Positions 25,566 to 34,502 of a stretch of 64,000 nt of DNA are shown here, piece by piece. The position numbers and the translations under genes were made by a program. The notes beneath the pieces were generated by a model. That model searched no databases. It was given only the letters and a program-made list of their open reading frames with translations, and had not been told where the DNA came from. Numbering within the stretch: position 1 is the first letter of the stretch; every line of letters begins with the position of its first letter. Source of the DNA: Ruminococcus sp. (lineage in GTDB: Bacteria; Bacillota; Clostridia; Oscillospirales; Ruminococcaceae); the NCBI GenBank assembly GCA_017484095.1, contig JAFUTU010000054.1, positions 20,329 to 84,328 on the forward strand, written 5' to 3'.

Positions 25566-27458
25566 ATGACGTTTGAGGAACTTACCCAGATAAGAAAAAA
25601 GAATTCCGACCTTATCAAGGTCAGAAAGCTTATAGCTTCCGAGGCTGCCGAGATGGCAGAAAAGACCGAGTACCGTAAGCAGATACTCGTTTGCGGCGGT
25701 ACAGGCTGTACCTCTTCGGGAAGCAAAAAGATAATTGACGCTCTCGACAATGAGCTGAAGGCTCAGGGCATCGAGAATGAGATACTTGTTGTGAGAACAG
25801 GCTGCTTCGGTCTTTGCTCACTTGGACCTATCGTTATAGTTTATCCTGAGGGCACATTCTATGCTCAGGTAACTCCCGAGGGCGTTGTAAGGATCGTTGA
25901 CGAGCACCTCAAAAAAGGTGAGGTTTGCAAGGATCTGCTCTACAAGGAAACTCTTCACGAGGACGGCTCTATCACTCCTCTGGCAGAGACAAACTTCTAC
26001 AAGAAGCAGAAGAGGATCGCGCTCAGAAACTGCGGCGTTATTGATCCTGAGAATATTGAAGAGTATATCGGAACAAGAGGCTATGAGGCTCTCTATAAGG
26101 TTCTTGACAGCATGACTCCCGATGAGGTCTGTCAGGAAGTTCTTGATTCAGGCATCAGAGGCAGAGGCGGTGCAGGCTTCCCGACAGGAAGAAAGTGGAT
26201 GTTCACTAAGGATGCACCCGGCGATGTTAAGTATGTTGCCTGCAATGCCGACGAGGGCGACCCCGGCGCATTCATGGACAGATCTATCCTTGAGGGTGAC
26301 CCTCACGCTATAATCGAGGCTATGACGATCGCTTCGTATGCTGTTGGCGCTCATCAGGGCTATGTATATGTAAGAGCTGAGTATCCTGTTGCCGTTCACA
26401 GACTTCAGGTGGCTCTCGATCAGGCAAGAGAATACGGTTTTTTAGGCAAGGACATCTTCGGCAAGGGTCATGACTTCGATATCGAGATCAGGCTCGGCGC
26501 AGGTGCTTTCGTCTGCGGTGAGGAGACTGCACTTCTTACCTCTATCGAGGGTAACAGAGGTGAGCCAAGACCTCGTCCTCCGTTCCCTGCTGTTAAGGGT
26601 CTGTTCGGAAAGCCTACTCTGCTCAATAACGTTGAGACCTACGCAAATATCGCTCAGATAATCAGAAAGGGCGCTTCGTGGTATTCATCAATGGGTACCG
26701 AGACCTCAAAGGGAACTAAGGTGTTCGCTCTCGGCGGAAAGATCACAAACGTTGGTCTTGTTGAGATACCTATGGGTACAACTCTGCGTGAGATCATAGA
26801 GGAGATCGGCGGAGGTATCCCGAACGGCAAGAAGTTCAAGGCTGCTCAGACAGGCGGACCTTCAGGCGGATGTATCCCTGCTAAGTACATAGATACTCCT
26901 ATCGACTATGAGTCACTGGCTAAGCTGGGCTCTATGATGGGCTCGGGCGGACTTATCGTTATGGACGAGGATAACTGTATGGTAGACGTTTCCAAGTTCT
27001 ATCTTGAGTTCACTGTTGATGAGTCCTGCGGTAAGTGTACTCCGTGCCGTGTCGGTACAAGAAAGCTTCATCAGCTGCTTGACAAGATATCCAAGGGCAA
27101 GGCTACTATGGATGACCTTGACCTTATAGATCAGCTCGCTAACCATATGAAGAGCTCTTCACTTTGTGCTCTCGGTCAGTCGGCTCCGAATCCTGTACTT
27201 TCAACTATCAAACAGTTCAGAGATGAGTATGAGGCTCATATCAAGGAGGGCTGCTGCCCTGCAGGCGTCTGCAAGGAGCTGCTCCAGTATGAGATCATCG
27301 CAGATAAGTGCAAGGGCTGTACTCTTTGTGCAAGAAACTGCCCTGTTAAGGCTATCGAAGGAACTGTTCGCAATCCTCATGTCATCGACAAGAGCAAGTG
27401 TATCAAGTGCGGCGTATGTATTTCTAACTGTAAGTTCGGCGCAGTTGTGAGAAAGTAA
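25566..27458 (+). CDS. hydB: NADH-dependent hydrogenase subunit, NuoF-like (HydB/HndC type)
   Basis: This is the FMN and NAD(H)-binding subunit of the hydrogenase complex. The 630-residue product has an N-terminal 2Fe-2S domain (CGGTGCTSSGSKK near 44, TGCFGLCSLGP near 82) and a NuoF core. GRGGAGFPTGRKW near 199 and NADEGDPGAF near 229 mark NADH and FMN binding, and ESCGKCTPCRVGTRKL near 486 is a 4Fe-4S site. A C-terminal two-cluster ferredoxin domain follows (CKGCTLCARNCP, CIKCGVCISNC). This architecture is that of electron-bifurcating HydB proteins. It sits between the NuoE-like gene and hydA. Confidence 0.96.
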   Translation: MTFEELTQIRKKNSDLIKVRKLIASEAAEMAEKTEYRKQILVCGGTGCTSSGSKKIIDALDNELKAQGIENEILVVRTGCFGLCSLGPIVIVYPEGTFYAQVTPEGVVRIVDEHLKKGEVCKDLLYKETLHEDGSITPLAETNFYKKQKRIALRNCGVIDPENIEEYIGTRGYEALYKVLDSMTPDEVCQEVLDSGIRGRGGAGFPTGRKWMFTKDAPGDVKYVACNADEGDPGAFMDRSILEGDPHAIIEAMTIASYAVGAHQGYVYVRAEYPVAVHRLQVALDQAREYGFLGKDIFGKGHDFDIEIRLGAGAFVCGEETALLTSIEGNRGEPRPRPPFPAVKGLFGKPTLLNNVETYANIAQIIRKGASWYSSMGTETSKGTKVFALGGKITNVGLVEIPMGTTLREIIEEIGGGIPNGKKFKAAQTGGPSGGCIPAKYIDTPIDYESLAKLGSMMGSGGLIVMDEDNCMVDVSKFYLEFTVDESCGKCTPCRVGTRKLHQLLDKISKGKATMDDLDLIDQLANHMKSSSLCALGQSAPNPVLSTIKQFRDEYEAHIKEGCCPAGVCKELLQYEIIADKCKGCTLCARNCPVKAIEGTVRNPHVIDKSKCIKCGVCISNCKFGAVVRK

Positions 27459-27475
27459 GGAAGGAGGGCACATTT

Positions 27476-29218
27476 ATGGAAAATGTTCAGACTGTTAATC
27501 TTAAAGTAAACGGCATACCTGTTACCGTTCCTGCGGGCTCTACTATCCTTGAGGCTGCAAGAGCTGCAAACGTTGACATTCCTACGCTCTGCTATCTGAA
27601 GGAGATCAACTGCATAGGTGCCTGCCGTATCTGTGTTGTAGAGGCTACAGGCGCAAGAGGCCTTGTGGCTGCCTGCGTATACCCCGTTTCTGAGGGTATG
27701 GAGGTACAGACCAACACACCTAAGGTAAGAGAGTCAAGAAAGACTACTATCGAGCTTTTGCTCTCAAATCATAACAAGAAGTGCCTTTCCTGCGTAAGAA
27801 GCACTAACTGTGAGCTCCAGCAGCTCGCTCGTGATTACGGCGCAGATGAGGACAGGTTCCAGGCTGAGGAAATGGATAAGCCTATAGATGCTACATCGGC
27901 TTATATAGTAAGAGATAACAACAAGTGCGTTAACTGTATGAGATGCGTTGCCGCTTGTAAGAATATGCAGAGCATATCTGTTATCGGACCTATCCAGAGA
28001 GGCTTCAACACTCATATCGGTTGTGCATTCGATGCACCTCTCGGCGAGTCGCCCTGCGTTGGCTGCGGTCAGTGTATCGTAGCATGTCCTACAGGTGCGC
28101 TTCAGGAGAAGAGCAGCGAGGATAAGGTTTGGGACGCTATCGCTGATCCCGATAAGAAGGTCGTATTCTTTACAGCTCCTTCTGTAAGGGCTACTCTCGG
28201 CGAGGAGTTCGGAAATCCTATCGGCACTAATGTTCAGGGCAAGATGGTAGCTGCTATCAAGGGTCTTGGCGATGTTGAGTGCTTTAACATGGACGTAACT
28301 GCTGACCTCACTATCGTTGAGGAGGCTAACGAGCTTATCGAGAGGATACAGAACGGCGGAACTATGCCGATGTTCACATCATGCTGCCCCGGTTGGGTAA
28401 AGTTCTGCGAGCATTATTACCCTGATTTTGTAGATCATCTGTCTTCGTGCAAGTCACCTCAGCAGATGTTCGGCGCAGTGCTCAAGAGCTACTACTGCCA
28501 GAAGAACAACATTGATCCTAAGGATCTGTTCGTTGTCAGCGTTATCCCTTGTACTGCAAAGAAGTTCGAGGTAACGAGAGAAGAGCAGAGAACTCAGGCA
28601 TTTGACGATGTTGATGTTGCTCTTACAACAAGAGAGCTTGGCAGAATGATAAAGAGAGCAGGAATAAACTTCAACGCTCTTCCTGATGCTGAGTTTGATG
28701 ATCCGTTTGAGACAGCTTCGGGCGCAGGCGCTATATTCGGCGCTACAGGCGGTGTTATGGAGGCAGCTCTCAGAACTGCTGCTGTTACTCTTGACGGCGA
28801 GTGCAAGGCACTTGAGTTCACAGAGGTAAGAGGCACCAAGGGCATCAAGGAGGCTGACTACACAGTTGGCGGGGTTACCGTTAAGGTTTGTGTAGCTTCA
28901 GGTCTGGCTAATGCAAGAAAAGTTGTTGACAGCATAATCTCAGGCGAGAAGAAGTATGACTTCGTAGAGGTCATGGCTTGTCCGGGCGGCTGTATCAACG
29001 GCGGCGGACAGCCTCTCCAGCCTTCAAGCGTAAGAAACTTTGTTGACCTGCAGGGTATCAGAGCTAAGGCACTTTACGATCTTGATACAGACCTTCAGCT
29101 GAGAAGATCGCACGAGAGCCCTGTTATGAAGATGCTCTATGATGAGTACTTCGAGAAGGCAGGCAGCCATAAGGCTCACGAGCTGCTGCACACAACTTAT
29201 GTTAAGCGCGGCAAGTAA
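27476..29218 (+). CDS. hydA: [FeFe]-hydrogenase catalytic subunit HydA
   Basis: HydA makes or oxidises H2 at the H-cluster. The 580-residue product has an N-terminal 2Fe-2S domain and the His-ligated cluster motif HNKKCLSCVRSTNC near 101. Two 4Fe-4S motifs follow (CVNCMRCVAAC, CVGCGQCIVACP). All three H-cluster signatures are present: TSCCPGW near 301, PCTAKKFE near 359 and ACPGGCINGGGQP near 501. With HydB and HydC it should form the cytoplasmic NADH- and ferredoxin-coupled bifurcating enzyme; bifurcation is inferred from subunit composition. Maturation genes hydEFG are not in the window. Confidence 0.97.
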   Translation: MENVQTVNLKVNGIPVTVPAGSTILEAARAANVDIPTLCYLKEINCIGACRICVVEATGARGLVAACVYPVSEGMEVQTNTPKVRESRKTTIELLLSNHNKKCLSCVRSTNCELQQLARDYGADEDRFQAEEMDKPIDATSAYIVRDNNKCVNCMRCVAACKNMQSISVIGPIQRGFNTHIGCAFDAPLGESPCVGCGQCIVACPTGALQEKSSEDKVWDAIADPDKKVVFFTAPSVRATLGEEFGNPIGTNVQGKMVAAIKGLGDVECFNMDVTADLTIVEEANELIERIQNGGTMPMFTSCCPGWVKFCEHYYPDFVDHLSSCKSPQQMFGAVLKSYYCQKNNIDPKDLFVVSVIPCTAKKFEVTREEQRTQAFDDVDVALTTRELGRMIKRAGINFNALPDAEFDDPFETASGAGAIFGATGGVMEAALRTAAVTLDGECKALEFTEVRGTKGIKEADYTVGGVTVKVCVASGLANARKVVDSIISGEKKYDFVEVMACPGGCINGGGQPLQPSSVRNFVDLQGIRAKALYDLDTDLQLRRSHESPVMKMLYDEYFEKAGSHKAHELLHTTYVKRGK

Positions 29219-29230
29219 TATGTAATAATA

Positions 29231-29262
29231 AAACCGCTCTCCGTTTGGAGGGCGGTTTTTGT
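29231..29262. terminator. Terminator of the hydrogenase operon
   Basis: A 12-pair stem (AAACCGCTCTCC with GGAGGGCGGTTT, one wobble) and a 4-base loop are followed by T-rich sequence. Its 5' A-run could also serve the converging lipoprotein gene on the minus strand. Confidence 0.9.
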
Positions 29263-29296
29263 TTGGTAAGTAAAACTGTTCGTATGAATATCAAGA

Positions 29297-30475
29297 TCAA
29301 CTGTTTTCTACTAAATCGTGTATCTTTTCGGCAGCGGGGTCAATAAGCTCGCGGTCATAGTCTCCTGTTGACCACAGCTCTGTCAGCTCAGCACCCTCAA
29401 CTATGTAGAACGTGTGCTGACCAGCATCACAGGCAACGAATTTTTCAACTCTTTCCGCATCTTTGTTTACATAGGGGATAAGCTCGCTGACCTTTTGGAT
29501 CGTATCTTTGTCAACGTAATGCAGTGGCTTTTCGTTTTGCTGAATGTTTTTGAATGCGTTAATAAGCTCGTCGCCGCTTAAGGGCTCATAGTCATAGCTT
29601 TCACCGTTTGCAAAGTCAAATTGATATACCGCTCCGCTTGCATCAATGAACGCACCGCTGTCCTGAACGCCCCATGCCAAGTTCTGATATCTGTAAAGGA
29701 TCACGATCTCGTCTTGGTTGGGTTTCGGTTCGGGCTTGGGTTCAGTCTGAGGTTCGGGCTCAGTATCTGCATCGGCAAGGTATTCCCAGCCTGGGTAACT
29801 GAAGGATCTGAACTCAGAAACGGGAACTGCTGCGATGAAGAGATAGCCGTCCATTACAGCGGGAAGTGTCTCTGCTCCCTCGTATTTGACTTTTGAAAGG
29901 CTTGCTGCCGTGCAGACAAACCTGATCTTATCGTCTTTTATGAGAAATCCGCCTGCCTTTGGGTGAGAACCGTCAAAGCTGTAATCGCTGAAAGATACTA
30001 CCACATGGTAGCCGTTAATCGACGGGATATCCGAGTCTGCATCAAGCGGATTTTCGCTGTCAATGCTGTTGAAAAACTCCGAGCTGTCGATCTCTATATT
30101 ATATTTTTCACAGAAGCTGTCAAGAGATTGCTGAGTTTCGATTATGAAGTTTGCATTGCTTTCAAACTCGCTTATATAACCTGAGCTGCTTCTTATCAGA
30201 AAAGCGCTGCCGTTATATACCTTGCCGCCGTAGGCTTCCTCATCGGTTATGGAAAGCTCTTCGTCATCGGCAGAAAAAAACTTTTCGGTCTCGGGCTCGG
30301 TATCAGGTGGAACGGGGACCGACGAGTCATCATCGGGAACAGATGAGCTGTCAAACAGTGAGACAGCAGGAATATTTATGTGACCCTTCTTTGAAGAGGA
30401 GTTTTCTATCTTTCCGCAGGAGCAAAACAGCATACCTGCTGCCAGAACTGCGATAGGAATAAGTTTTTTAGTCAT
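29297..30475 (-). CDS. Lipoprotein of unknown function with Pro/Glu-rich linkers
   Basis: The 392-residue product begins with a lipoprotein signal (MTKKLIPIAVLAAGMLFCSC, lipobox FCSC-G). Acidic and Ser/Pro-rich stretches follow. A second linker near residues 240-256 has repeated EP/KP steps (EPQTEPKPEPKPN). The two segments on either side of that linker look like separate globular domains; neither matches a family I know. It is monocistronic and converges on the hydrogenase operon. Surface location is supported; function is not. Confidence 0.8.
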   Translation of the reverse strand: MTKKLIPIAVLAAGMLFCSCGKIENSSSKKGHINIPAVSLFDSSSVPDDDSSVPVPPDTEPETEKFFSADDEELSITDEEAYGGKVYNGSAFLIRSSSGYISEFESNANFIIETQQSLDSFCEKYNIEIDSSEFFNSIDSENPLDADSDIPSINGYHVVVSFSDYSFDGSHPKAGGFLIKDDKIRFVCTAASLSKVKYEGAETLPAVMDGYLFIAAVPVSEFRSFSYPGWEYLADADTEPEPQTEPKPEPKPNQDEIVILYRYQNLAWGVQDSGAFIDASGAVYQFDFANGESYDYEPLSGDELINAFKNIQQNEKPLHYVDKDTIQKVSELIPYVNKDAERVEKFVACDAGQHTFYIVEGAELTELWSTGDYDRELIDPAAEKIHDLVENS

Positions 30476-30635
30476 AAGATCATTTCCTTTCCGTGGGCTT
30501 TGTTTTTGATGCGTTCTGTATTATATACGTTGGGAAAGACAGGATTTTATGGCGGCAAAATAACCAAATTTTTAAGCTGATATTTGTATAGTCTGTATGT
30601 GAGAGCAGGCACGGTCTGTAACTGAGTATTAAAAG

Positions 30636-30664
30636 TTGACAAACGTTTGCGTTAATGCTATACT
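30636..30664 (+). promoter_or_regulatory. Promoter of the second cytidylate-kinase-like gene, with palindrome
   Basis: TTGACA (30636-30641), 17 bases, TATACT (30659-30664). CAAACGTTTG (30640-30649) is a perfect 10-base palindrome touching the -35, the kind of site a LacI-type repressor might use. The match to cre is poor. The rest of the 30476-30702 gap holds nothing I can name. Confidence 0.6.
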
Positions 30665-30702
30665 TTATTTAGCAGAATAATAAATGAAAGTGGGGAGTTA
30701 AC

Positions 30703-31290
30703 ATGGCAAAAATAAAGGTAGTTACTATCGGCAGAACTTATTGCTCCGGAGGGTCTGCTATCGGTAAGCTGGCAGCTGAAAAGCTCGGCGTTAAATGCTT
30801 TGACAGACAGATAGTTGAGCTCGCGGCTCAGGTAAGCGGTATACCTCTTGAAGAGATACACAAGTATGAGGAGGCGTTGATCAGCCCGTTTACTAAGCCT
30901 CTGGGTCTTTTCGGCAAGGATTATCCCTCGCGTATATTTGAGGCTGAGACCTCGGTCATACATGATATCGTGAACAATGAGGGCAGCTGTGTTATAGTTG
31001 GCAGGTGCGCTGACTTTATCCTCAAAAACAAAGTTAAAACCCTGAACGTGTTTATAAATTCAGATTTTGAGCAGAGACAGTCCTGCGCTGTGAATGAGCA
31101 CGATGTTCCTCTTGATGATGTACAGGGCGTGCTCAAAAGGTACGATAAAAAGAGGGCAGACTACTACAACGCTAACACCACTAAAAAGTGGGGAGATATG
31201 CTCAGCTACGATATAACACTGAACAGCGGAAAGCTCGGTTATGACAAGTGCGCCGAGATAATAGCTGATATAGTCAGGAACTCAAAGTAA
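30703..31290 (+). CDS. Cytidylate kinase-like family protein (copy 2)
   Basis: The 195-residue product is a paralogue of the gene at 23967. VTIGRTYCSGGSAIGKLAAE corresponds to the P-loop region, FDRQIVELAAQVSGIPLEEI to the next segment, and CVIVGRCADFIL and KKRADYYNANTTKKWGDMLSYD to conserved later blocks. Compared with copy 1, the P-loop has SGGSAIGK in place of SGGREIGK. The substrate is unknown. Its stop overlaps the next start (TAATG), so it is coupled to the YbaK gene. Confidence 0.83.
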   Translation: MAKIKVVTIGRTYCSGGSAIGKLAAEKLGVKCFDRQIVELAAQVSGIPLEEIHKYEEALISPFTKPLGLFGKDYPSRIFEAETSVIHDIVNNEGSCVIVGRCADFILKNKVKTLNVFINSDFEQRQSCAVNEHDVPLDDVQGVLKRYDKKRADYYNANTTKKWGDMLSYDITLNSGKLGYDKCAEIIADIVRNSK

Positions 31291-31766
31291 TGGGTAAAGA
31301 GCTTAAAACGAATGCTATGCGTATCCTTGAGCGTGAGAAGGCGCCATACAGGATAAACACCTATGAGTGCAGTGAGTTCATAGACGGCTGTCACATTGCC
31401 GACCAGCTTGGGCAGAGGTATGAGCAGTCTTTCAAGACGCTTGTGACAAAAGGCAAAAGCGGAGGATATTTTGTGTTCGCTTTGCCTGTTGATAAGGAGC
31501 TTGACCTGAAAGCCGCAGCAGCTGCTGTGGGTGAGAAGTCTGTAAGTATGATACACGTCAAGGAGATCAATCAGGTAACGGGCTATATCAGGGGCGGCTG
31601 CACTCCTGTGGGAATGAAGAAAAAGTATCCTACCGTGATACACAGCTCCTGTCTTGATCTTGACGAGATCATCATCAGCGGCGGGCGTATCGGAGTTCAG
31701 ATAATCATTGACCCGAAGGAGCTTATCAGAGTGACAGGCGCTGTGACAGCAGACATCATAATGTGA
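31290..31766 (+). CDS. ybaK: YbaK/EbsC-type aminoacyl-tRNA deacylase (Cys-tRNA(Pro) deacylase)
   Basis: YbaK hydrolyses cysteine mischarged on tRNA(Pro). The 158-residue product has the single YbaK domain with TLVTKGKSGGYFVFALPVDKE near residue 49, the lysine-containing KAAAAAVGEKSVSM, and GYIRGGCTPVGMKK near 97, a segment typical of this subfamily. The start overlaps the upstream stop by one base. Confidence 0.92.
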   Translation: MGKELKTNAMRILEREKAPYRINTYECSEFIDGCHIADQLGQRYEQSFKTLVTKGKSGGYFVFALPVDKELDLKAAAAAVGEKSVSMIHVKEINQVTGYIRGGCTPVGMKKKYPTVIHSSCLDLDEIIISGGRIGVQIIIDPKELIRVTGAVTADIIM

Positions 31767-31778
31767 GGCAGGAAGATC

Positions 31779-32417
31779 ATGCTTCTGTACGAATATCCCC
31801 CTAAGCTCAGCAGGTCAGAGCGTCAGCAAAAGGTTATCCACGACCTGACAGAGCATAAAAAAATGCGCAGGAATATGTTTAAAAATTTTATACTGGGCGC
31901 AGTTATAATTGCTATATCGTTTCTGGCACAGAATATTGTCATAAGTATAGTTCTGCTGGTGCTCGGTGTGCTGAATATTGCAGTGGGCGCATTGCTTTAC
32001 TGGTATTTCGCCTATTATCGCGCTGCTGACGTTTACACACGCATCTATGACGACCATATAGAGCATTCTCAGAGAAAGGGCTTCTCAAAAGAATATCTCG
32101 AGTATTCGCTCTTTTATGACAGTATAAAAAAGTCATATCAGACAAACTCGGGAGTGCTCATCTGTGAGCTTGCAGATGTCGGCTCTTCGGAGCTGACACT
32201 GAGAAAAAAAGACGGCACATGCGAATCTCAGCCCCTGACCGACAGGGCAGAGCTGACCTTTCAGGATACCGCAGCAAAGCTTTATCTTATAGATAAGCTT
32301 TCGGACAAAATAAAATATCCCCGTAAGGAGTATAACGTCATCGACGATGATGAGGACGACGATTATTACTCCAAAGAGGATAAACAGTGGGATAAGCTCC
32401 ACAAACACGGACTGTAA
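31779..32417 (+). CDS. Membrane protein of unknown function
   Basis: The 212-residue product has two closely spaced membrane helices at about residues 35-52 and 54-78. A C-terminal cytoplasmic domain of about 130 residues with alternating strands follows. It resembles YcxB-like or PH-like membrane proteins in plan (YDDHIEHSQRKGFSKEYLEYS), ending in an acidic tail DDDEDDDYYSKED. No enzymatic motif is visible. It follows the YbaK gene by 12 bases and probably shares its transcript. Confidence 0.75.
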   Translation: MLLYEYPPKLSRSERQQKVIHDLTEHKKMRRNMFKNFILGAVIIAISFLAQNIVISIVLLVLGVLNIAVGALLYWYFAYYRAADVYTRIYDDHIEHSQRKGFSKEYLEYSLFYDSIKKSYQTNSGVLICELADVGSSELTLRKKDGTCESQPLTDRAELTFQDTAAKLYLIDKLSDKIKYPRKEYNVIDDDEDDDYYSKEDKQWDKLHKHGL

Positions 32418-32502
32418 GTATGCGGCTTGCAGTCTTTTTTTTGTGCCTGCCCCACGCAGGTGTTTGAGTGCCGTCAAACCGCTTCAGTATTACAAGACCG
32501 CG

Positions 32503-33264
32503 CTATTTTAATTTCTGCTTCTGCATCTCGCCTGCGGTGCGCAGTACGACCTCTCTGGGAGCCAGCTTTGAAAGCGATGCAGCAGCCTTCATGCCCTTCC
32601 CCGGTATTATTATCAGCTTTCTTCTGAAAAGACCCTCAACGCCCTCTTTTGCACATTCCTCAGCGGATATAGCAGACACACCGAATTCACAGCCTGCAAC
32701 ATCGTTAAACTCTGTGTCAACAGGTCCCGGGCAAAGCGCTGAAATGTGTACGTTCGCACCAATGCTCCTGAGCTCTTCACTCAGAGAGCCGGTGAGGCTC
32801 ACAACATAAGCCTTTGTAGCATAGTAAGCTGCCATTAACGGCCCTCCTGCCATAAGCCCTGCCGATGACGCTACATTTAAGATATATCCTCTGTCAGCAG
32901 CTATAAAGTCTTTCAAAAACAGCTTAGTCAGTATGTGTACAGCTGTTACGTTAGTGTCTATCATTCTGAGCTCTGTATCGAGGGGCAGCTCATCAAACCT
33001 GCCAATAGCGCCGAAGCCTGCATTGTTTATGAGTACGGTAACGTTCTCGTCTTTTACCTGCTCATAAAGGTCAATGCAGCCTTCCCGTGTTGACAGGTCA
33101 CAGACTATCACACGGCTTTCGCTGTCAAGGTCGTCAGCCAGCTCTTCGAGCCTTTCTTTTCTTCTGGCAGCAAGTATCACCCTGAAGCCTCTTTCACTTA
33201 GCTCCCTCGCGATCTCTCTGCCTATTCCTGAGCTTGCTCCTGTTATAAGTGCGGTTCTTGCCAT
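32503..33264 (-). CDS. Short-chain dehydrogenase/reductase (SDR)
   Basis: The 253-residue product is a classical SDR. The nucleotide-binding TGASSGIGREIARELSERG is at residue 8, NNAGFGAIG near 84, the catalytic Ser in NVASSAGLMAGG near 135, and the YxxxK motif in YYATKAYVVSL near 151. NADP preference is suggested by the ARRKERLEEL basic stretch. The substrate is unknown. It diverges from the nucleotidyltransferase gene across a shared palindromic control region. Confidence 0.92.
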   Translation of the reverse strand: MARTALITGASSGIGREIARELSERGFRVILAARRKERLEELADDLDSESRVIVCDLSTREGCIDLYEQVKDENVTVLINNAGFGAIGRFDELPLDTELRMIDTNVTAVHILTKLFLKDFIAADRGYILNVASSAGLMAGGPLMAAYYATKAYVVSLTGSLSEELRSIGANVHISALCPGPVDTEFNDVAGCEFGVSAISAEECAKEGVEGLFRRKLIIIPGKGMKAAASLSKLAPREVVLRTAGEMQKQKLK

Positions 33265-33300
33265 AATAATACTCCTTTCAAAGATGATCTTATTGCGATT

Positions 33301-33368
33301 ATTTTACCACAGTATACAATGCTTGTCAATAAAATACTATTGACAAAATTATGCGTTTATGAGATAAT
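33301..33368. promoter_or_regulatory. Divergent promoters sharing a 9-6-9 palindrome
   Basis: TTGTCAATA (33323-33331) and TATTGACAA (33338-33346) form a perfect inverted repeat. Each arm contains a -35 TTGACA, one per strand. The plus-strand promoter is TTGACA (33340-33345), 17 bases, GATAAT (33363-33368). The minus-strand promoter reads TTGACA (33329-33324), 17 bases, TAAAAT (33306-33301). One bound protein could control both genes. Confidence 0.6.
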
Positions 33369-33414
33369 ATTGTAGGATACTATTACATTTATGTATAGAA
33401 GGAGAATTTTTTTT

Positions 33415-34326
33415 ATGAGCGCTACACTTTGTATTCTTGCGGCAGGACTGGGATCAAGATTCAAGGGAGGAATAAAGCAGCTTGAACCGTTCGGGCCTAA
33501 CGGCGAGATCATAATGGATTATTCTGTGTATGATGCGCTTGAAGCAGGCTTCGATAAGATAGTTTTTGTGATAAGAAGAGATATCAAGGACGCTTTCGAT
33601 GAGATGATAGGCAGAAGGATCGCCAGACACGCAAATGTTGAGTACGTTTTTCAGGAGCTCGATATGCTTCCGAGAGGATATACCCTGAACCCTGAGAGGA
33701 CAAAGCCGTGGGGTCACGGGCACGCTGTGCTTTGTGCAGCTATTGCTGTGAATGAGCCGTTCGCTGTCATCAATGCTGATGATTTCTACGGCAAAGAGGC
33801 TTACAGGCAGCTGTATAAGTTTCTCACAGGGGAGGAAAGAACTGATAAGCTGCATCTTGCAATGGCAGGTTTCGTGCTGAAAAACACTCTCAGTGAGCAC
33901 GGTGCTGTGAACAGAGGTCTTTGCGTCGAAAAAGACGGTATGCTCACAGATGTGACCGAGACCTATAACATCAGGCGTGAGGCTGACGGCAAGGTGTATT
34001 CGGGTAAAGATGCGGCTGTGCCTGTTGATGAGAACTGCTACGCCTCAATGAATATGTGGGGTATGCCCGCAAGGTTTATGGACAGGCTGAAGGATAAGTT
34101 CGGTGAGTTCATAAAAGAGAACAATGACAGCCTGACAGCAGAGTTTCTTCTGCCTGCGGCGATAGATGAGATGATAAAGTCAGGAGAGGCAGACTGTGCT
34201 GTTCTTCCTAGCCATGACCGCTGGTTCGGCGTGACCTATGCCGAGGATAAACCGAAGGTAAAAGAGGAGATAGCGGCGCTGATAAAGAGCGGCGCTTATC
34301 CTGAGAAACTATGGCAGGATAAGTAA
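33415..34326 (+). CDS. NTP-transferase family (sugar) nucleotidyltransferase
   Basis: The product has 303 residues from the start I prefer at 33415, because AGAAGGAG lies ten bases upstream; a start at 33391 would put that site inside the gene. The N-terminal CILAAGLGSRFKGGIKQLEPF resembles the nucleotide-binding loop of nucleotidyltransferases. HGHAVLCAAIAVNEPFAVINADDFYG carries the metal-binding Asp pair. No second domain is present. It is probably a sugar-phosphate nucleotidyltransferase with an unassigned substrate. Confidence 0.87.
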   Translation: MSATLCILAAGLGSRFKGGIKQLEPFGPNGEIIMDYSVYDALEAGFDKIVFVIRRDIKDAFDEMIGRRIARHANVEYVFQELDMLPRGYTLNPERTKPWGHGHAVLCAAIAVNEPFAVINADDFYGKEAYRQLYKFLTGEERTDKLHLAMAGFVLKNTLSEHGAVNRGLCVEKDGMLTDVTETYNIRREADGKVYSGKDAAVPVDENCYASMNMWGMPARFMDRLKDKFGEFIKENNDSLTAEFLLPAAIDEMIKSGEADCAVLPSHDRWFGVTYAEDKPKVKEEIAALIKSGAYPEKLWQDK

Positions 34327-34440
34327 TTGGTTTCATATTCTTACAATTTGTAAATATTTTTGTATATATTGCTTGGTTTGGACCGTCAAATTTATCAGGT
34401 ATGCACAAGAAAACGATATCATATTTGTGTTATATGCCGA

Positions 34441-34469
34441 TTGAAATTTTAGCGTAAATCAAGTACAAT
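34441..34469 (+). promoter_or_regulatory. Promoter of the secreted surface protein gene
   Basis: TTGAAA (34441-34446), 17 bases, TACAAT (34464-34469), then the ribosome site AAAGGAAG before 34503. Confidence 0.65.
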
Positions 34470-34502
34470 ATAGTTAATAAACTAGGAAAGGAAGTTTTAG
34501 AA

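Noticed and set aside
25053..27458. Respiratory complex I genes (NuoE/NuoF)
   Set aside because: The two NuoE/F-like genes are directly followed by a complete [FeFe]-hydrogenase, and no membrane Nuo subunits are present, so they are hydrogenase subunits.
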